From Pirellulaceae bacterium (GTDB lineage: Bacteria > Planctomycetota > Planctomycetia > Pirellulales > Pirellulaceae), in NCBI GenBank assembly GCA_019636375.1, contig JAHBXS010000004.1, positions 186,001 through 250,000 of the forward strand: 64,000 nt of DNA, in the 5' to 3' direction. Positions 46,122 to 55,148 of this stretch are shown in pieces. Under the pieces are notes generated by a model that did not search any database, was not told the DNA's origin, and saw nothing but the letters and a program-made list of their open reading frames with translations. Each line of letters starts with the position of its first letter. Within the stretch, counting starts at the first letter, position 1. The position numbers and the translations under genes were made by a program.

Positions 46122-47294
46122 ATGAAGCCCCCCAGCTCAGTCGTACAATCGTTACAAACCGAAGCCCACAGGCTGGGTTTCGAGTTGTTTGGAGTGTCTG
46201 CGGCGGTAAAACCGACTGGATTCAGTCATCTCACTACTTGGCTCGATCAAAATTATCACGGCGAAATGGCATATTTCGAACGACGCCGCGAAGCGTACTC
46301 CGATCCGCAACACGTTTTAGACGAAGTTCGAAGTCTTGTCATCTTGGGGATGCGCTACGCCGGAGGAGTCTCACGAATCAGCGGTCCCAGGCATGCGCAA
46401 ATCGCGAGCTATGCAGCGGTCCACATTGATTATCACGATGTGATTTGGGAGAAGCTTGACAACCTCGGCGAATTTTTGACGAGCGTGATTCCCGAGGCAC
46501 GTTGGCGAGGCGTCGTTGATACAGCACCGCTTTTGGAGCGCGAGTTTGCTGAATTGGCTGGCCTAGGTTGGGCGGGCAAAAACACAATGCTGATTAATCC
46601 GCGCCAAGGCAGCTACTTTTTTCTATCCGCATTGTTAACCGATTTCGAATTGCCGCCATCAGAGCCTTTCAAGGCGGACCATTGTGGGACCTGTCGCCGC
46701 TGCCTGGAAGCATGCCCAACCGATGCCTTTGTGGATGCCCATGTCTTGGATGCACGACGTTGCATCAGCTACTTGACCATCGAGCATCGCTCGCCAATTC
46801 CACATGACTTACGCGAGGGGATCGGAGATTGGTTGTTTGGGTGCGACGTTTGCCAAGACGTGTGCCCTTGGAATCGTTTTGCCAAACCACCCAGTACAGA
46901 GGAGTTTCGCGAGGAGCGATCGCAACCTTCGTTTGATGTGATCGAAATTTTGAAACTTGACGACAAAGGGTTTCGGCTTCGTTTTCGCCACACTCCACTT
47001 TGGAGAGCAAAACGTCGAGGGCTTTTGCGGAATGCCTGTATTGTGGCAGGCAATTTGCAATCAGTGGCCGCAGTTCCGGAATTGACGCGTTTGCTCGCCG
47101 ATGAAGAACCCCTAATTCGCGGAGCGGCAGCTTGGGGATTAGGGAAAATTCTTCGCGCGGAACATCAAGATTTGTTGACCGCTCGACTAATTACAGAAAC
47201 CGACGCAACGGTCCGAGATGAAATTGAGCTCGCTTTGCGAATGCTTAAAGACTCACTTTCGCCAAGTGAATCGCCACCAAGTCAATCTCATTAA
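46122..47294 (+). CDS. queG: Epoxyqueuosine reductase
   Basis: A 390-residue cobalamin-dependent enzyme that makes queuosine from epoxyqueuosine in tRNA. Two 4Fe-4S clusters are visible: CGTCRRCLEACP and CDVCQDVCP. The N-terminal domain LGFELFGVSAA and LEREFAELAGLGWAGKN are typical. The last about 80 residues are HEAT-like repeats (LTRLLADEEPLIRGAAAWGLG), as in QueG. The ATG at 46122 is used. Its 3' end overlaps the converging glycosyltransferase gene by 42 bp. Confidence 0.95.
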   Translation: MKPPSSVVQSLQTEAHRLGFELFGVSAAVKPTGFSHLTTWLDQNYHGEMAYFERRREAYSDPQHVLDEVRSLVILGMRYAGGVSRISGPRHAQIASYAAVHIDYHDVIWEKLDNLGEFLTSVIPEARWRGVVDTAPLLEREFAELAGLGWAGKNTMLINPRQGSYFFLSALLTDFELPPSEPFKADHCGTCRRCLEACPTDAFVDAHVLDARRCISYLTIEHRSPIPHDLREGIGDWLFGCDVCQDVCPWNRFAKPPSTEEFREERSQPSFDVIEILKLDDKGFRLRFRHTPLWRAKRRGLLRNACIVAGNLQSVAAVPELTRLLADEEPLIRGAAAWGLGKILRAEHQDLLTARLITETDATVRDEIELALRMLKDSLSPSESPPSQSH

Positions 47295-48014
47295 CCCTGC
47301 CAAAACACGAAGTGCCTCGCCAATCCGCAACTTCGATTCGCCTTGCTCGCGCTCGACAAAAGTGATCGGAAACTCTCGGACCAATGCCCCATGTCGTTGC
47401 AAGTGCCAAAGAATTTCTTGCAGATATCCGTACCCAGTACAATGAAGTTGCGCCAAGTCGATTTGACGAAGTGACTCGATGCGATATAGCCGCAAGGCAC
47501 TGGTCGTGTCGCGAGGCTTCAACCCGACAAGCCATCGCGAGATAAAATTAATTGCTTTTGAGCCGATCCATCGCGACATAGGCCATCCGATTGTATTCCC
47601 TCCATGCGTGTATCGAGAACCGATACACAAATCGAACGGTCGGCCATCAACTTGGCAGTCGCTATCTAGCATCTGTTTCAGCACCGCCGGATCATGGCTG
47701 CCGTCGGCGTCGAGCGTCGCTACCCATGCAAATCCACGCGAGATCGCAGTTTTCAGTCCGGCCAGAGTTGCAGTCCCAAGTCCACGTTCTTCGGTGCGGA
47801 TAATCCATTCTAAATCATGGTCAGATTGCGTCGCCAACCATTCCCGAGTACCATCTTGCGAGTTGTCATCGATCACCAAAATTTTTGAAGCAGGCAAGAC
47901 TCGACGAATCCTCGCGACGATCGAGGGCAGGTTGGCCATTTCGTTTAAAGTCGCGATAATGACCATGACTTCGGCCTGGTGGGGCTCGACTGAACAAGAA
48001 GAATCGAAAATCAT
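47253..48014 (-). CDS. Polyprenol-phosphate sugar synthase-like glycosyltransferase (GT2)
   Basis: A 253-residue GT2 of the dolichol-phosphate-mannose-synthase kind. Motifs: VIIATLNEMANLP at the N-terminus, VIDDNSQDGTREW, the DxD-type TLDADGSHDP and the acceptor loop YTHGGNTIGWPMSRW. No transmembrane helix is present, as in short DPMS enzymes. It would move a sugar from a nucleotide sugar to a polyprenol phosphate at the cytoplasmic membrane. The start at 48014 is chosen because an earlier ATG at 48056 would overlap the divergent gene. Confidence 0.88.
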   Translation of the reverse strand: MIFDSSCSVEPHQAEVMVIIATLNEMANLPSIVARIRRVLPASKILVIDDNSQDGTREWLATQSDHDLEWIIRTEERGLGTATLAGLKTAISRGFAWVATLDADGSHDPAVLKQMLDSDCQVDGRPFDLCIGSRYTHGGNTIGWPMSRWIGSKAINFISRWLVGLKPRDTTSALRLYRIESLRQIDLAQLHCTGYGYLQEILWHLQRHGALVREFPITFVEREQGESKLRIGEALRVLAGLMRLTWWRFTWRK

Positions 48015-48029
48015 GGACAACTTGACAAT

Positions 48030-48911
48030 ATGAATTCTGACCAACAGGGCAAACAACGATTTGATTATAGGCGTCGTGCGCTTCGCTTTCTACGCTTTAT
48101 CGTAGTTGCCTATGTGGTCGTGGTGTTGTTCATGGCCCTCAACGAAACGCGCCTTGTATATCCCGGTCGACCGCCAACGATTGGAAACTGGAAACCTAGT
48201 TTTAAATTTGAAGCCATCGCATTCGAATCAGCCGATGGCACCGAACTGGAGGGGTGGTTGCTGCCCTATCCCGATGCGAAACGAGCCGTTCTGCTGTTTC
48301 ACGGAAACGCCGAAAATGTTGCGACCACGAGTGCTGGCTATGGAAACATGCTGCGGACCGTTCTGCAGGCTGATGTATTTGTGTATGACTATCGTGGATT
48401 TGGCAATTCTCACGGGACCCCTCACGAACAGGGGCTTATTGATGATGGAATCGCGGCTGTGGATTGGTTGTCCAATCGCACGGATAAACCTGCGAATGAA
48501 ATCATTTTTTATGGCAGTTCGTTGGGGGGCGGCGTCGCAATCGGGGTTGCCGAATCAAGACCTCCCAAGATGCTCCTGTTGGATCGGACTTTCGACAGCC
48601 TCGTGGGGGCGGCAGGTGACAACTATCCGTGGCTTCCCGTGAGATGGATTATGCGCAATCGATACCCGAGTGCCGATAGGTTGGCTCGTTTGGATATCCC
48701 GGTTTTCATTTCCCATTTCCGTAATGACGAATTGATATCCATTGAGCGTTCGCGCAGGCTCTTCGCCGCTTCGCCTTCTGACGCGAAGCAATTCCTTGAA
48801 ATGGACTCAGGAGGGCACTTGGCGCCCCTTCCCTTTTCGTACTGGGAAGAGCTGCACAAATTTGTATCGGCGCTTGATTCAATAAACATTGGGGCTTCAA
48901 ACGAAGAGTAA
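48030..48911 (+). CDS. Membrane-anchored alpha/beta hydrolase
   Basis: A 293-residue hydrolase. One transmembrane segment (about 22-42) anchors it. The alpha/beta fold has the oxyanion motif LLFHGNAENV, the nucleophile elbow GSSLGG, an Asp after ISHFRNDELI and a final His in DSGGHLAPL. It belongs to the BEM46/FrsA-like family; the substrate is unknown. It overlaps nothing and is followed after 2 bp by the SpoU methyltransferase gene. Confidence 0.88.
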   Translation: MNSDQQGKQRFDYRRRALRFLRFIVVAYVVVVLFMALNETRLVYPGRPPTIGNWKPSFKFEAIAFESADGTELEGWLLPYPDAKRAVLLFHGNAENVATTSAGYGNMLRTVLQADVFVYDYRGFGNSHGTPHEQGLIDDGIAAVDWLSNRTDKPANEIIFYGSSLGGGVAIGVAESRPPKMLLLDRTFDSLVGAAGDNYPWLPVRWIMRNRYPSADRLARLDIPVFISHFRNDELISIERSRRLFAASPSDAKQFLEMDSGGHLAPLPFSYWEELHKFVSALDSINIGASNEE

Positions 48912-48913
48912 AA

Positions 48914-49714
48914 ATGATTCCGATCACGAGCTCTCAAAATCCAAAATTCAAAGCGGCACTTCGATTGGAGTCATCGCGGGGGCGTAAAAAGCAAGGGCGG
49001 ATCTTGATCAATGGAATCCAGGAAATTCAACGAGCCTTGGATGCCGGAGTCGCGATTGAAGAGATGTTCGTCTGTGAGGGAATGGCAGAAGACAAGGTTT
49101 TTGGAAATCTGATAACTTCAGCAACTGAACAGGGTGTTCAAGTTTATTCCTTGCCAAAAGAATTGTTGCAAAAACTTGAATATGGAGAACGGTCGATAGG
49201 GCTCGTTGCGATTGCCAAACGACCAACAACAACGTTGGAGACCCTTGGTAACCTCGACGATGGTTTTGTCGTTGTCCTGGAAGGAACTGAAAAGCCGGGC
49301 AACGTCGGTGCCGTGGCACGCTCGGCAGATGGGGCGGGTGCCCGAGCACTTTTACTTGCCGACCCCTGTACTGATTTTTTCCATCCCAACGCGATCCGAG
49401 CCAGTGTTGGAACTGTTTTCTCGCTACCGCTGGCCAGCGGGACTTCGATAGAAATTGTAAATTGGCTTCAGTCTCATGGCTTTACAACTTACTCGGCTAT
49501 TGTCGATGCCCAACAAGATCTCTGGGAAACCAAATTCCCGGCTCGCACTGCCATTGTATTAGGAAACGAATCGGAGGGGCTTTCGGAAGTCTGGCGTACC
49601 CGGTTGATGGTGGGAGTGAGTTTGCCAATGCTGGGTGCCGCCGACAGCTTAAACGTATCAACAACCGCGGCAATCATGGCTTATGAAATCGCTCGCCAAC
49701 GACAAAACGCATGA
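48914..49714 (+). CDS. SpoU-family RNA 2'-O-methyltransferase
   Basis: A 266-residue TrmH/SpoU-type enzyme with an N-terminal RNA-binding domain (NPKFKAALRLESSRGRKKQG). The knotted SPOUT motifs are EGTEKPGNVGAVARSADGAG (motif 1), IVLGNESEGLS (motif 2) and LPMLGAADSLNVSTTAAI (motif 3). It would methylate ribose in rRNA or tRNA from S-adenosylmethionine; the site is not predictable. Starts 2 bp after the hydrolase stop. Confidence 0.93.
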   Translation: MIPITSSQNPKFKAALRLESSRGRKKQGRILINGIQEIQRALDAGVAIEEMFVCEGMAEDKVFGNLITSATEQGVQVYSLPKELLQKLEYGERSIGLVAIAKRPTTTLETLGNLDDGFVVVLEGTEKPGNVGAVARSADGAGARALLLADPCTDFFHPNAIRASVGTVFSLPLASGTSIEIVNWLQSHGFTTYSAIVDAQQDLWETKFPARTAIVLGNESEGLSEVWRTRLMVGVSLPMLGAADSLNVSTTAAIMAYEIARQRQNA

Positions 49715-49833
49715 CAGTTGGCGATATCCGAGTGTGAACCGAAAAAACGTAAACACGACCTTAATCGCTCACCGCCGTTCATCAGTAGTTTTAGTCCAAC
49801 GCCATGGCCAGAATTTACTTTTTTTGTTTCATC

Positions 49834-49850
49834 GCCGGAGAGGGTCTGAG
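49834..49850. repeat. Half of a palindromic element, split by an IS
   Basis: GCCGGAGAGGGTCTGAG at 49834-49850 continues at 51488-51509 (GTCTGAGCCCTTTTGGGATA then GG) once the IS4 element and one copy of GTCTGAG are removed. The join matches the right arm of the element at 17666-17760, apart from a few bases. No matching left arm is visible. Confidence 0.7.
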
Positions 49851-49977
49851 CCGAATGGCACTGTCGGGTTGATGAATGCGCGCAGATTGATCTAGGACTG
49901 AAGCGGACAATTTTTTAAAATCTGCTCCAGCCAAGGCGATCTTGCGAAATTGAGCCGACCTTGGTATTAAAATGAAG

Positions 49978-50022
49978 CCCTCCTTGGTTCACTGGGCAGT
50001 GAAAAAGCCAAGGAGGGTTTTT
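49978..50022 (+). terminator. Terminator hairpin in front of the IS4 transposase
   Basis: Stem CCCTCCTTGG / CCAAGGAGGG (49978-49987 with 50008-50017) followed by five T and then, one base later, the transposase ATG. It probably blocks transcription entering from outside the IS; the second arm carries the AGGAGG ribosome site, so the hairpin could also hide the start. Confidence 0.85.
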
Positions 50023-50023
50023 C

Positions 50024-51457
50024 ATGTCTGGAGATATACCAAAATTTCCGCCTCAGGACAGTCGCAATTATCAAAAAGTTGTGGATGTATTTCTATCGGG
50101 TAAGGGCCTACCCTTTGCCGAGATTCTCTCGGCTGAGCGTATCGAACGAGTCTTCCGAAAACACAGAGCGTTGTTTGGCCTGCATGGCATTTACTCGACA
50201 GCCATTGTGGTTTGGGCCTTTCTCTCGCAAGTCCTAAGAGATGGCAAGGAGGCTTCGTGCCAATCAGCGGTGGCACGCGTCGTCAGCTACTGTGAGCTAC
50301 AAGGGCTAGACGTACCGACGGAAGACACCGGCGATTACTGCAAAGCTCGCGCTAAACTATCAGGCGCGGCATTACGTGACCTCAGCGGCGAAATAGCCGA
50401 AGAGCTGGAACAAGCGGCTGAGCCGTCTTGGCTGTGGAAAGGAGTCCATCACGCCAAACTCGTCGATGGCTTTACCTTCACGATGCCTGATACACCGGAG
50501 AACCAAGCCATGTACCCCCATCCAAAATCACAAACACCCGGAGTCGGTTTGCCCATTGCTCGCGCCGTAGCCATTATCTCATTGGCAACTGCCACAGTAA
50601 TGGACATGGAATTCGGGCCGTACCAAGGCAAAGAAACAGGCGAATCTGCCTTACTGAGGAAGATTCTTGATTCGTTTGCAGAAGGAGATATTGCCGTGAT
50701 GGACCGGTACTATTGTTCGTTTATGATGATCGCGTTGCTGCATTGTCAAGGAATCCAGACCTGTGCCCGCAAGCATCACCGGCGTCATAAGACCGATTTC
50801 CGACGTGGCAAGAGACTCGGCAAGAACGACCACCTCATCGTGTGGACTCGACCAGAAAAGCCCAGTTGGATGGACGAGGCAACGTATGCAATGATTCCGG
50901 AAACACTGACTTTGCGCGAGTTGCGTTTTCAGATTGTCGAGCCTGGTCGTCGTACACAAACCATCGAAATCATCACAACACTGACGAATCCCGAGCAGCA
51001 TACCGTCGAAGACATTGCCGAATTGTATGGATTTCGCTGGAATTCGGAATTGGACATCCGTAGCATCAAGTCCAATCTGAATCTGGCTCATGTTCGCTGC
51101 AAAAAACCTGAAATGATCTATCGAGAAGTCTGGACGACGATTCTCGGCTACAACCTCATTCGCACAACTGCTGCTGGAGCTGCTCTGCTCCACCACAAAC
51201 AGCCGCGCCAAATAAGTTTTACCAGCACCTGCCAATACGTGCTGGCATCGTGGATGCAATTGTCTCTCGCGATCATTGATCCTGCGCGACTCGATGGCTA
51301 CTTGAGGCTGATGCTCAAACAGATCGCGGCCTGCGAGGTCGCCAATCGCCCAGGCAGGCTAGAGCCACGTGTATTGAAACGAAGGCGACACGGCTATAAA
51401 CTTATGCAGAAACACAGGCAGGTATTGCGCAATGAATTGCGAAAAACGTGTACATAA
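50024..51457 (+). CDS. IS4-family transposase
   Basis: A 477-residue DDE transposase. The catalytic residues are in VDGFTFTMPDTPENQAMYP (first Asp), GDIAVMDRYYCS (second Asp) and YREVWTTILGYNLIR (YREK-type motif with Glu). The N-terminal region resembles the IS4 insertion domain (FPPQDSRNYQKVVDVFLSGK). It reads through a ribosome site hidden in the hairpin at 49978. Intact and probably active. Confidence 0.95.
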   Translation: MSGDIPKFPPQDSRNYQKVVDVFLSGKGLPFAEILSAERIERVFRKHRALFGLHGIYSTAIVVWAFLSQVLRDGKEASCQSAVARVVSYCELQGLDVPTEDTGDYCKARAKLSGAALRDLSGEIAEELEQAAEPSWLWKGVHHAKLVDGFTFTMPDTPENQAMYPHPKSQTPGVGLPIARAVAIISLATATVMDMEFGPYQGKETGESALLRKILDSFAEGDIAVMDRYYCSFMMIALLHCQGIQTCARKHHRRHKTDFRRGKRLGKNDHLIVWTRPEKPSWMDEATYAMIPETLTLRELRFQIVEPGRRTQTIEIITTLTNPEQHTVEDIAELYGFRWNSELDIRSIKSNLNLAHVRCKKPEMIYREVWTTILGYNLIRTTAAGAALLHHKQPRQISFTSTCQYVLASWMQLSLAIIDPARLDGYLRLMLKQIAACEVANRPGRLEPRVLKRRRHGYKLMQKHRQVLRNELRKTCT

Positions 51458-51520
51458 GACAACTTAAAACCCGACAGTGCCATTCGGGTCTGAGCCCTTT
51501 TGGGATAGGAACTAAATCGC

Positions 51521-52438
51521 CTAGGCAACTGAGGAAGTCTCTTGGCGAGCGGGTTCGCGAAACAAGTCTGGTTTGGGAGGTGGGACTTTCGTGGTCGGCG
51601 AAACAGACTCAATTCGATTTCTGGTCGAACGTCGCAACACGAGGAACATGATTCCCCAAAAAACGACGAAACCAACCAGCGAATAAATATTGGGCAAATT
51701 GTACGCACGTTGTTTCCCTTGAATCGAAATCCTTGCCGACTCCGGATCGACTCCTTCCATTAACGATGTAAGGACAATTTTTTCTTGACTATCCGCCGAG
51801 AAACGTTGCATGAAGTCAAAGTCCAAACCGATTTCAAGCTGAGCTTCGGGCTTGAACCTGATCACGTCAGCGGCACGAATGATGAATCGATTATTCGTTC
51901 CTAAACCTGCCAAATCTGTAATGTGCCCACTGCCGTCTTGTAGGCGAACATTAACAGTGTTTAGGCTCGCATCGCTAACGACTTTCGTGCGATCGAAGTC
52001 GATCAACAGCGTAATGCGGTCCGTGGAGTGGATTCCTTGTTCTTTGTAGAAGGTCCACAATTCTCCGGCTGAAATCGAATAAACTCCGCTGGCTTCGGCA
52101 TCACAGCCAACACAGTGAATTTGCAAGCCATGAACGGTGGTGCTAACTGGAGTCGAGAGCGTAAAATCACCGATGATGTGAGAGTCTGCCCGCGAGCGAT
52201 CTAGAATTACCTCATCTGCGTGCCCATTCCGCATTCCGGTAAGGCACCACGCAACGAGCGACAACCCCACCGCCCAAAAACGGGGGCTCCAAATTGCTAC
52301 CACAAATTTACCGCTGACAGGCAAGCTGCATTGTCGATAACGGAAATCGGAAATCATCGGCGAACTAATTTGACGAGAAAAGGATTGATTTAACAGTTTG
52401 GCTTTTAACCAAACCGAGAGTGCTGTCCGAAACTGCAA
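51521..52438 (-). CDS. Secreted protein with C-terminal membrane anchor
   Basis: A 305-residue protein. A hydrophobic N-terminal segment (WAVGLSLVAWCLTG) reads like a signal peptide after a long basic N-terminus, so the real start may be ATG 52357. The middle part is beta-rich (ITLLIDFDRTKVVSDASLNT, RFIIRAADVIRFKPEAQLEI). One C-terminal transmembrane segment (YSLVGFVVFWGIMFLVL) precedes a basic tail. I recognise no family. Its gene ends 11 bp from the IS4-associated repeat. Confidence 0.55.
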   Translation of the reverse strand: MQFRTALSVWLKAKLLNQSFSRQISSPMISDFRYRQCSLPVSGKFVVAIWSPRFWAVGLSLVAWCLTGMRNGHADEVILDRSRADSHIIGDFTLSTPVSTTVHGLQIHCVGCDAEASGVYSISAGELWTFYKEQGIHSTDRITLLIDFDRTKVVSDASLNTVNVRLQDGSGHITDLAGLGTNNRFIIRAADVIRFKPEAQLEIGLDFDFMQRFSADSQEKIVLTSLMEGVDPESARISIQGKQRAYNLPNIYSLVGFVVFWGIMFLVLRRSTRNRIESVSPTTKVPPPKPDLFREPARQETSSVA

Positions 52439-52765
52439 CTGGAGATCGACAAACGTCTTGTAAAACTAACGCGTTCGGCCTTCAGTTTATTCGATAAAAG
52501 CGTTGTCTTTCAAAGTATTCGAACACTTACACCTCAATTTCCCAACCATTGTAATCCAAACGGTTCATTTTCACAGCCCTTCCCCGCGATTTGCTGAAAA
52601 ACCCCGTTAAAACCGTTTCTTCCGTTAAGGTTTCTCAACAAAAAAATTGGATGCTTTTCTGACTAACATTGAGGCCCATCGCAAAATGACCAGGGGCCGT
52701 CTTCCCTTTTAGAAAAATGGGGTTGGCCGTGACGCACTTTTACGCAGGCGATTCTAATAGCGACA
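52439..52765. other. Intergenic region
   Basis: About 330 bp upstream of the gene at 51521-52438. No gene, hairpin or RNA is evident. A plus-strand open frame from 52717 overlaps the acyltransferase gene antisense and is not credible. Confidence 0.4.
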
Positions 52766-53527
52766 TCATTCAGATGATGGTTGGTCATCGATGGCGGCGC
52801 GCCAATGACCTTTCAAAATTTTCTTGCGATGGCGAGGATGCTGGGGGCGATAGCCTTCTTGATCTACTTTGCCGTCAGCCCATTGTTGCGCGAAATCCGT
52901 CAAGTTGTTTAGCGTGCCAGAAACGCGATCAATTTCGGCCTCCAATTCTTCTCGAGTGTCGATTGAAGGAATCCAAATTCTCTCACCAAAGACAACTCTC
53001 ACACGAGTCAGCGGTAGAGGAATCGCCATTCGATCCCAAGTCTTCAGGCGTTTCGCGCAACTCAAACCAACAGCAACTGGGATAATGGGAAGGTCTAACT
53101 TGTTGGCTGTGTACAACGCTCCCGGCGCCATCTGCCTCCGAGGGCCCTTTGGGCCATCAGGAGTAAAAACAAGCGACGAAGTTGTTTGTATGGTTTGCAA
53201 ACGCTTGAGTGCAGCCGCTCCACCGCGAGTTGTACTTCCCCTAACGATCCGATACCCCATTCGATTTGCGGTTTGATTGAGCCATTCGGCATCACGATGT
53301 TGGCTCATCAACAGCGTTAAATTCGACCAGCCCCAGTAAGGCAACAACGACACGATAAATTCATGCCAAAAGATGAATACTCCGCGTTGATGGAGGTCCA
53401 ATACACCCGGGTCACAAGTTGGATCAAACGCATGAACGCGATAGTTCGCCGAAGAGGCGTACATCGGCATTGCAAAGGCAGCGAAACGCCCACTCAAGTC
53501 CTTAATCCAGCGATTTTTTTTTGCCAT
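52766..53527 (-). CDS. DUF374-type lysophospholipid acyltransferase
   Basis: A 253-residue protein of the LPLAT superfamily, DUF374 group. The motif WHEFIVSLLPYW stands where HxxxxD/WHGR-type catalytic residues occur, and FTPDGPKGPRRQMAPGALY is the family acceptor/phosphate motif. A basic region follows. It probably acylates lipid A-type or other lysolipid precursors at the inner membrane. The ATG at 53527 is preferred; the 62-codon extension to 53713 reads into dapF. It lies 25 bp after dapF, likely the same transcript. Confidence 0.82.
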   Translation of the reverse strand: MAKKNRWIKDLSGRFAAFAMPMYASSANYRVHAFDPTCDPGVLDLHQRGVFIFWHEFIVSLLPYWGWSNLTLLMSQHRDAEWLNQTANRMGYRIVRGSTTRGGAAALKRLQTIQTTSSLVFTPDGPKGPRRQMAPGALYTANKLDLPIIPVAVGLSCAKRLKTWDRMAIPLPLTRVRVVFGERIWIPSIDTREELEAEIDRVSGTLNNLTDFAQQWADGKVDQEGYRPQHPRHRKKILKGHWRAAIDDQPSSE

Positions 53528-53552
53528 AACTTTCGCTTGCGATTGTTTGCGA

Positions 53553-54407
53553 TCAGTTGAACTCAATTGGCCAAAGACCGCTGAAAACTTCGGTGGCAGG
53601 CCCGGTCTTGAAAACATGATTGCTCGCTTCGTCCCAATCCAGCTCAAGGTCTCCCCCCAACAAGTGAACAACCACTTGCCGCTGCGAGCGCCCCGACAAT
53701 ACACCAGCGACACATACGGCGGCAGCTCCGGTTCCGCATGCCTGGGTTTCTCCCGAGCCCCGTTCCCAAGTCCGTTGAATTAACTCGTGCTCGGTTACTT
53801 TTTTGACAAATTCAACATTGACTCGCGCCGGGAAGTACGGGGATCGTTCAATCTTGGGTCCTAGCCCCAACACGATCTCATCGTTTAATTCTTCCACGAA
53901 GACGACACAGTGCGGGTTGCCCATCGAAACGCACGTGACCGTCAATTCTGTTTCGCCGATTTTGATGACTTGATCAACCACTGGCGTTTGACCAAAAGTT
54001 GTCGGAATTTTCAAACCATCCAAAATGGGCTCCCCCAAATCAACACGAATCTTCGTGGCTAAACCATGTTCGACAGTCAAGTTTAGCGTAAGAATTCCTG
54101 CGCCAGTCGCAACTCGAATCGTTTCGCGAGGCACAAGACCGTGATCGAATAAGTACTTTGCAACGCAGCGAATTCCATTGCCACACATTTCGGCTTCGCT
54201 GCCATCGGCGTTGAACATCCGCATTCGTGCGTCGGACTGCTCATCAGGGCAAATCAAAATCAACCCGTCTCCCCCAACTCCGCGATGGCGGTCGGAAATC
54301 TGACGAGCCAATTCGGCAGGGTTGTTGGGAGTTGGATTTCGGAAGCAGTCGATATAGACGTAATCGTTTCCTGCTCCATGCATTTTTGTAAACGGAATCG
54401 TGCGCAT
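53553..54407 (-). CDS. dapF: Diaminopimelate epimerase
   Basis: A 284-residue PLP-independent epimerase of lysine and peptidoglycan synthesis (LL-DAP to meso-DAP). The two catalytic cysteines are in AEMCGNGIRCVAKYL (Cys75) and ETQACGTGAAAVC. The N-terminus FTKMHGAGNDYVYIDCF is typical. Full length. In Planctomycetes a DAP pathway agrees with recent evidence that they make peptidoglycan. Confidence 0.96.
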   Translation of the reverse strand: MRTIPFTKMHGAGNDYVYIDCFRNPTPNNPAELARQISDRHRGVGGDGLILICPDEQSDARMRMFNADGSEAEMCGNGIRCVAKYLFDHGLVPRETIRVATGAGILTLNLTVEHGLATKIRVDLGEPILDGLKIPTTFGQTPVVDQVIKIGETELTVTCVSMGNPHCVVFVEELNDEIVLGLGPKIERSPYFPARVNVEFVKKVTEHELIQRTWERGSGETQACGTGAAAVCVAGVLSGRSQRQVVVHLLGGDLELDWDEASNHVFKTGPATEVFSGLWPIEFN

Positions 54408-54689
54408 TTCGCCAAATTAAAAAAAGGCCGCAAAAAATCTGAGTGAGGCTTTTATCAAGAATTGCTTAATCGTAACAACAACCGCTAGTTGGAACTAGTT
54501 ATTTCAATCGAGTTCAAATCAGTTGACTTCGCATCGGCTCGATACGTATTCCAAAATTTTTCTGGTGTCGAAGCGATCTCACAACGACTGCATTATCGTC
54601 AAAGGCGGTTCGGCGTCGAGGGCACTCGCCGGTCAATCGCGCCAAAGATCGCAAGGATTGGAATTAGCCCGTATTCTACGATAGCGGTT

Positions 54690-54789
54690 ATCGCCAAGTA
54701 ACGGTCAGGAACCTTGGCGATTAGCCCGCAGTCGACTATTCTATAACAAGGCATCCGATCGCATTTTATGTAGCCAAGGGATCGGATGC
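54690..54789. promoter_or_regulatory. Two inverted repeats upstream of the CDGSH gene
   Basis: ATCGCCAAG / CTTGGCGAT (54690-54698 with 54713-54721) and GCATCCGATC / GATCGGATGC (54751-54760 with 54780-54789). The second ends 35 bp before the ATG at 54824. They could be operators or RNA leader hairpins; the rest of the 54408-54823 gap holds nothing recognisable. Confidence 0.4.
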
Positions 54790-54823
54790 AGGTATTAGAC
54801 GAATCTGAATTGGAGACCAAAAA

Positions 54824-55090
54824 ATGGACTTACCACGCGTTGCGGCGAATTGTCCCGCGAAATTGGAATTAGAGCCCGGGAAGAACTACGCCTATTGCAC
54901 ATGCGGCCTTTCGGCAAAACAGCCTTTTTGTGACGGTGCACACAAGGGGACGGATTACCGCCCGACGCTTTTCACCGTCCCCGAATGCAAAACCGCATTC
55001 CTTTGCCAGTGTAAACGAACCGCAAACGGGCCCTACTGCGACGGAGCACACAAACAACTCCCTCCCCCGACCACAGATGCTGCACAATAG
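54824..55090 (+). CDS. Double CDGSH iron-sulfur protein
   Basis: An 88-residue protein with two CDGSH motifs: CTCGLSAKQPFCDGAH and CQCKRTANGPYCDGAH (the Ser replaced by Ala). Each should bind a 2Fe-2S cluster by three Cys and one His. There is no signal peptide or membrane segment, so it is cytoplasmic. Such double-motif proteins occur in bacteria with redox or iron-handling roles, not known exactly. GGAGA lies 6 bp before the ATG. Confidence 0.92.
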   Translation: MDLPRVAANCPAKLELEPGKNYAYCTCGLSAKQPFCDGAHKGTDYRPTLFTVPECKTAFLCQCKRTANGPYCDGAHKQLPPPTTDAAQ

Positions 55091-55148
55091 CCAGCATGTA
55101 TGTCTTCTTTGACGAACTGCACCTGCTTCAATCCTTCGACCATTGCGT

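Larger units (their letters stand above)
49851..51487 (+). mobile_element. IS4-family insertion sequence
   Basis: Perfect 20-bp terminal inverted repeats CCGAATGGCACTGTCGGGTT at 49851-49870 and inverted at 51468-51487. Length 1637 bp. It is flanked by a 7-bp direct repeat GTCTGAG (49844-49850 and 51488-51494). One transposase gene is intact. The short target repeat would fit the ISPepr1-type subgroup of IS4 better than classical IS4; this is an inference. Confidence 0.93.
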
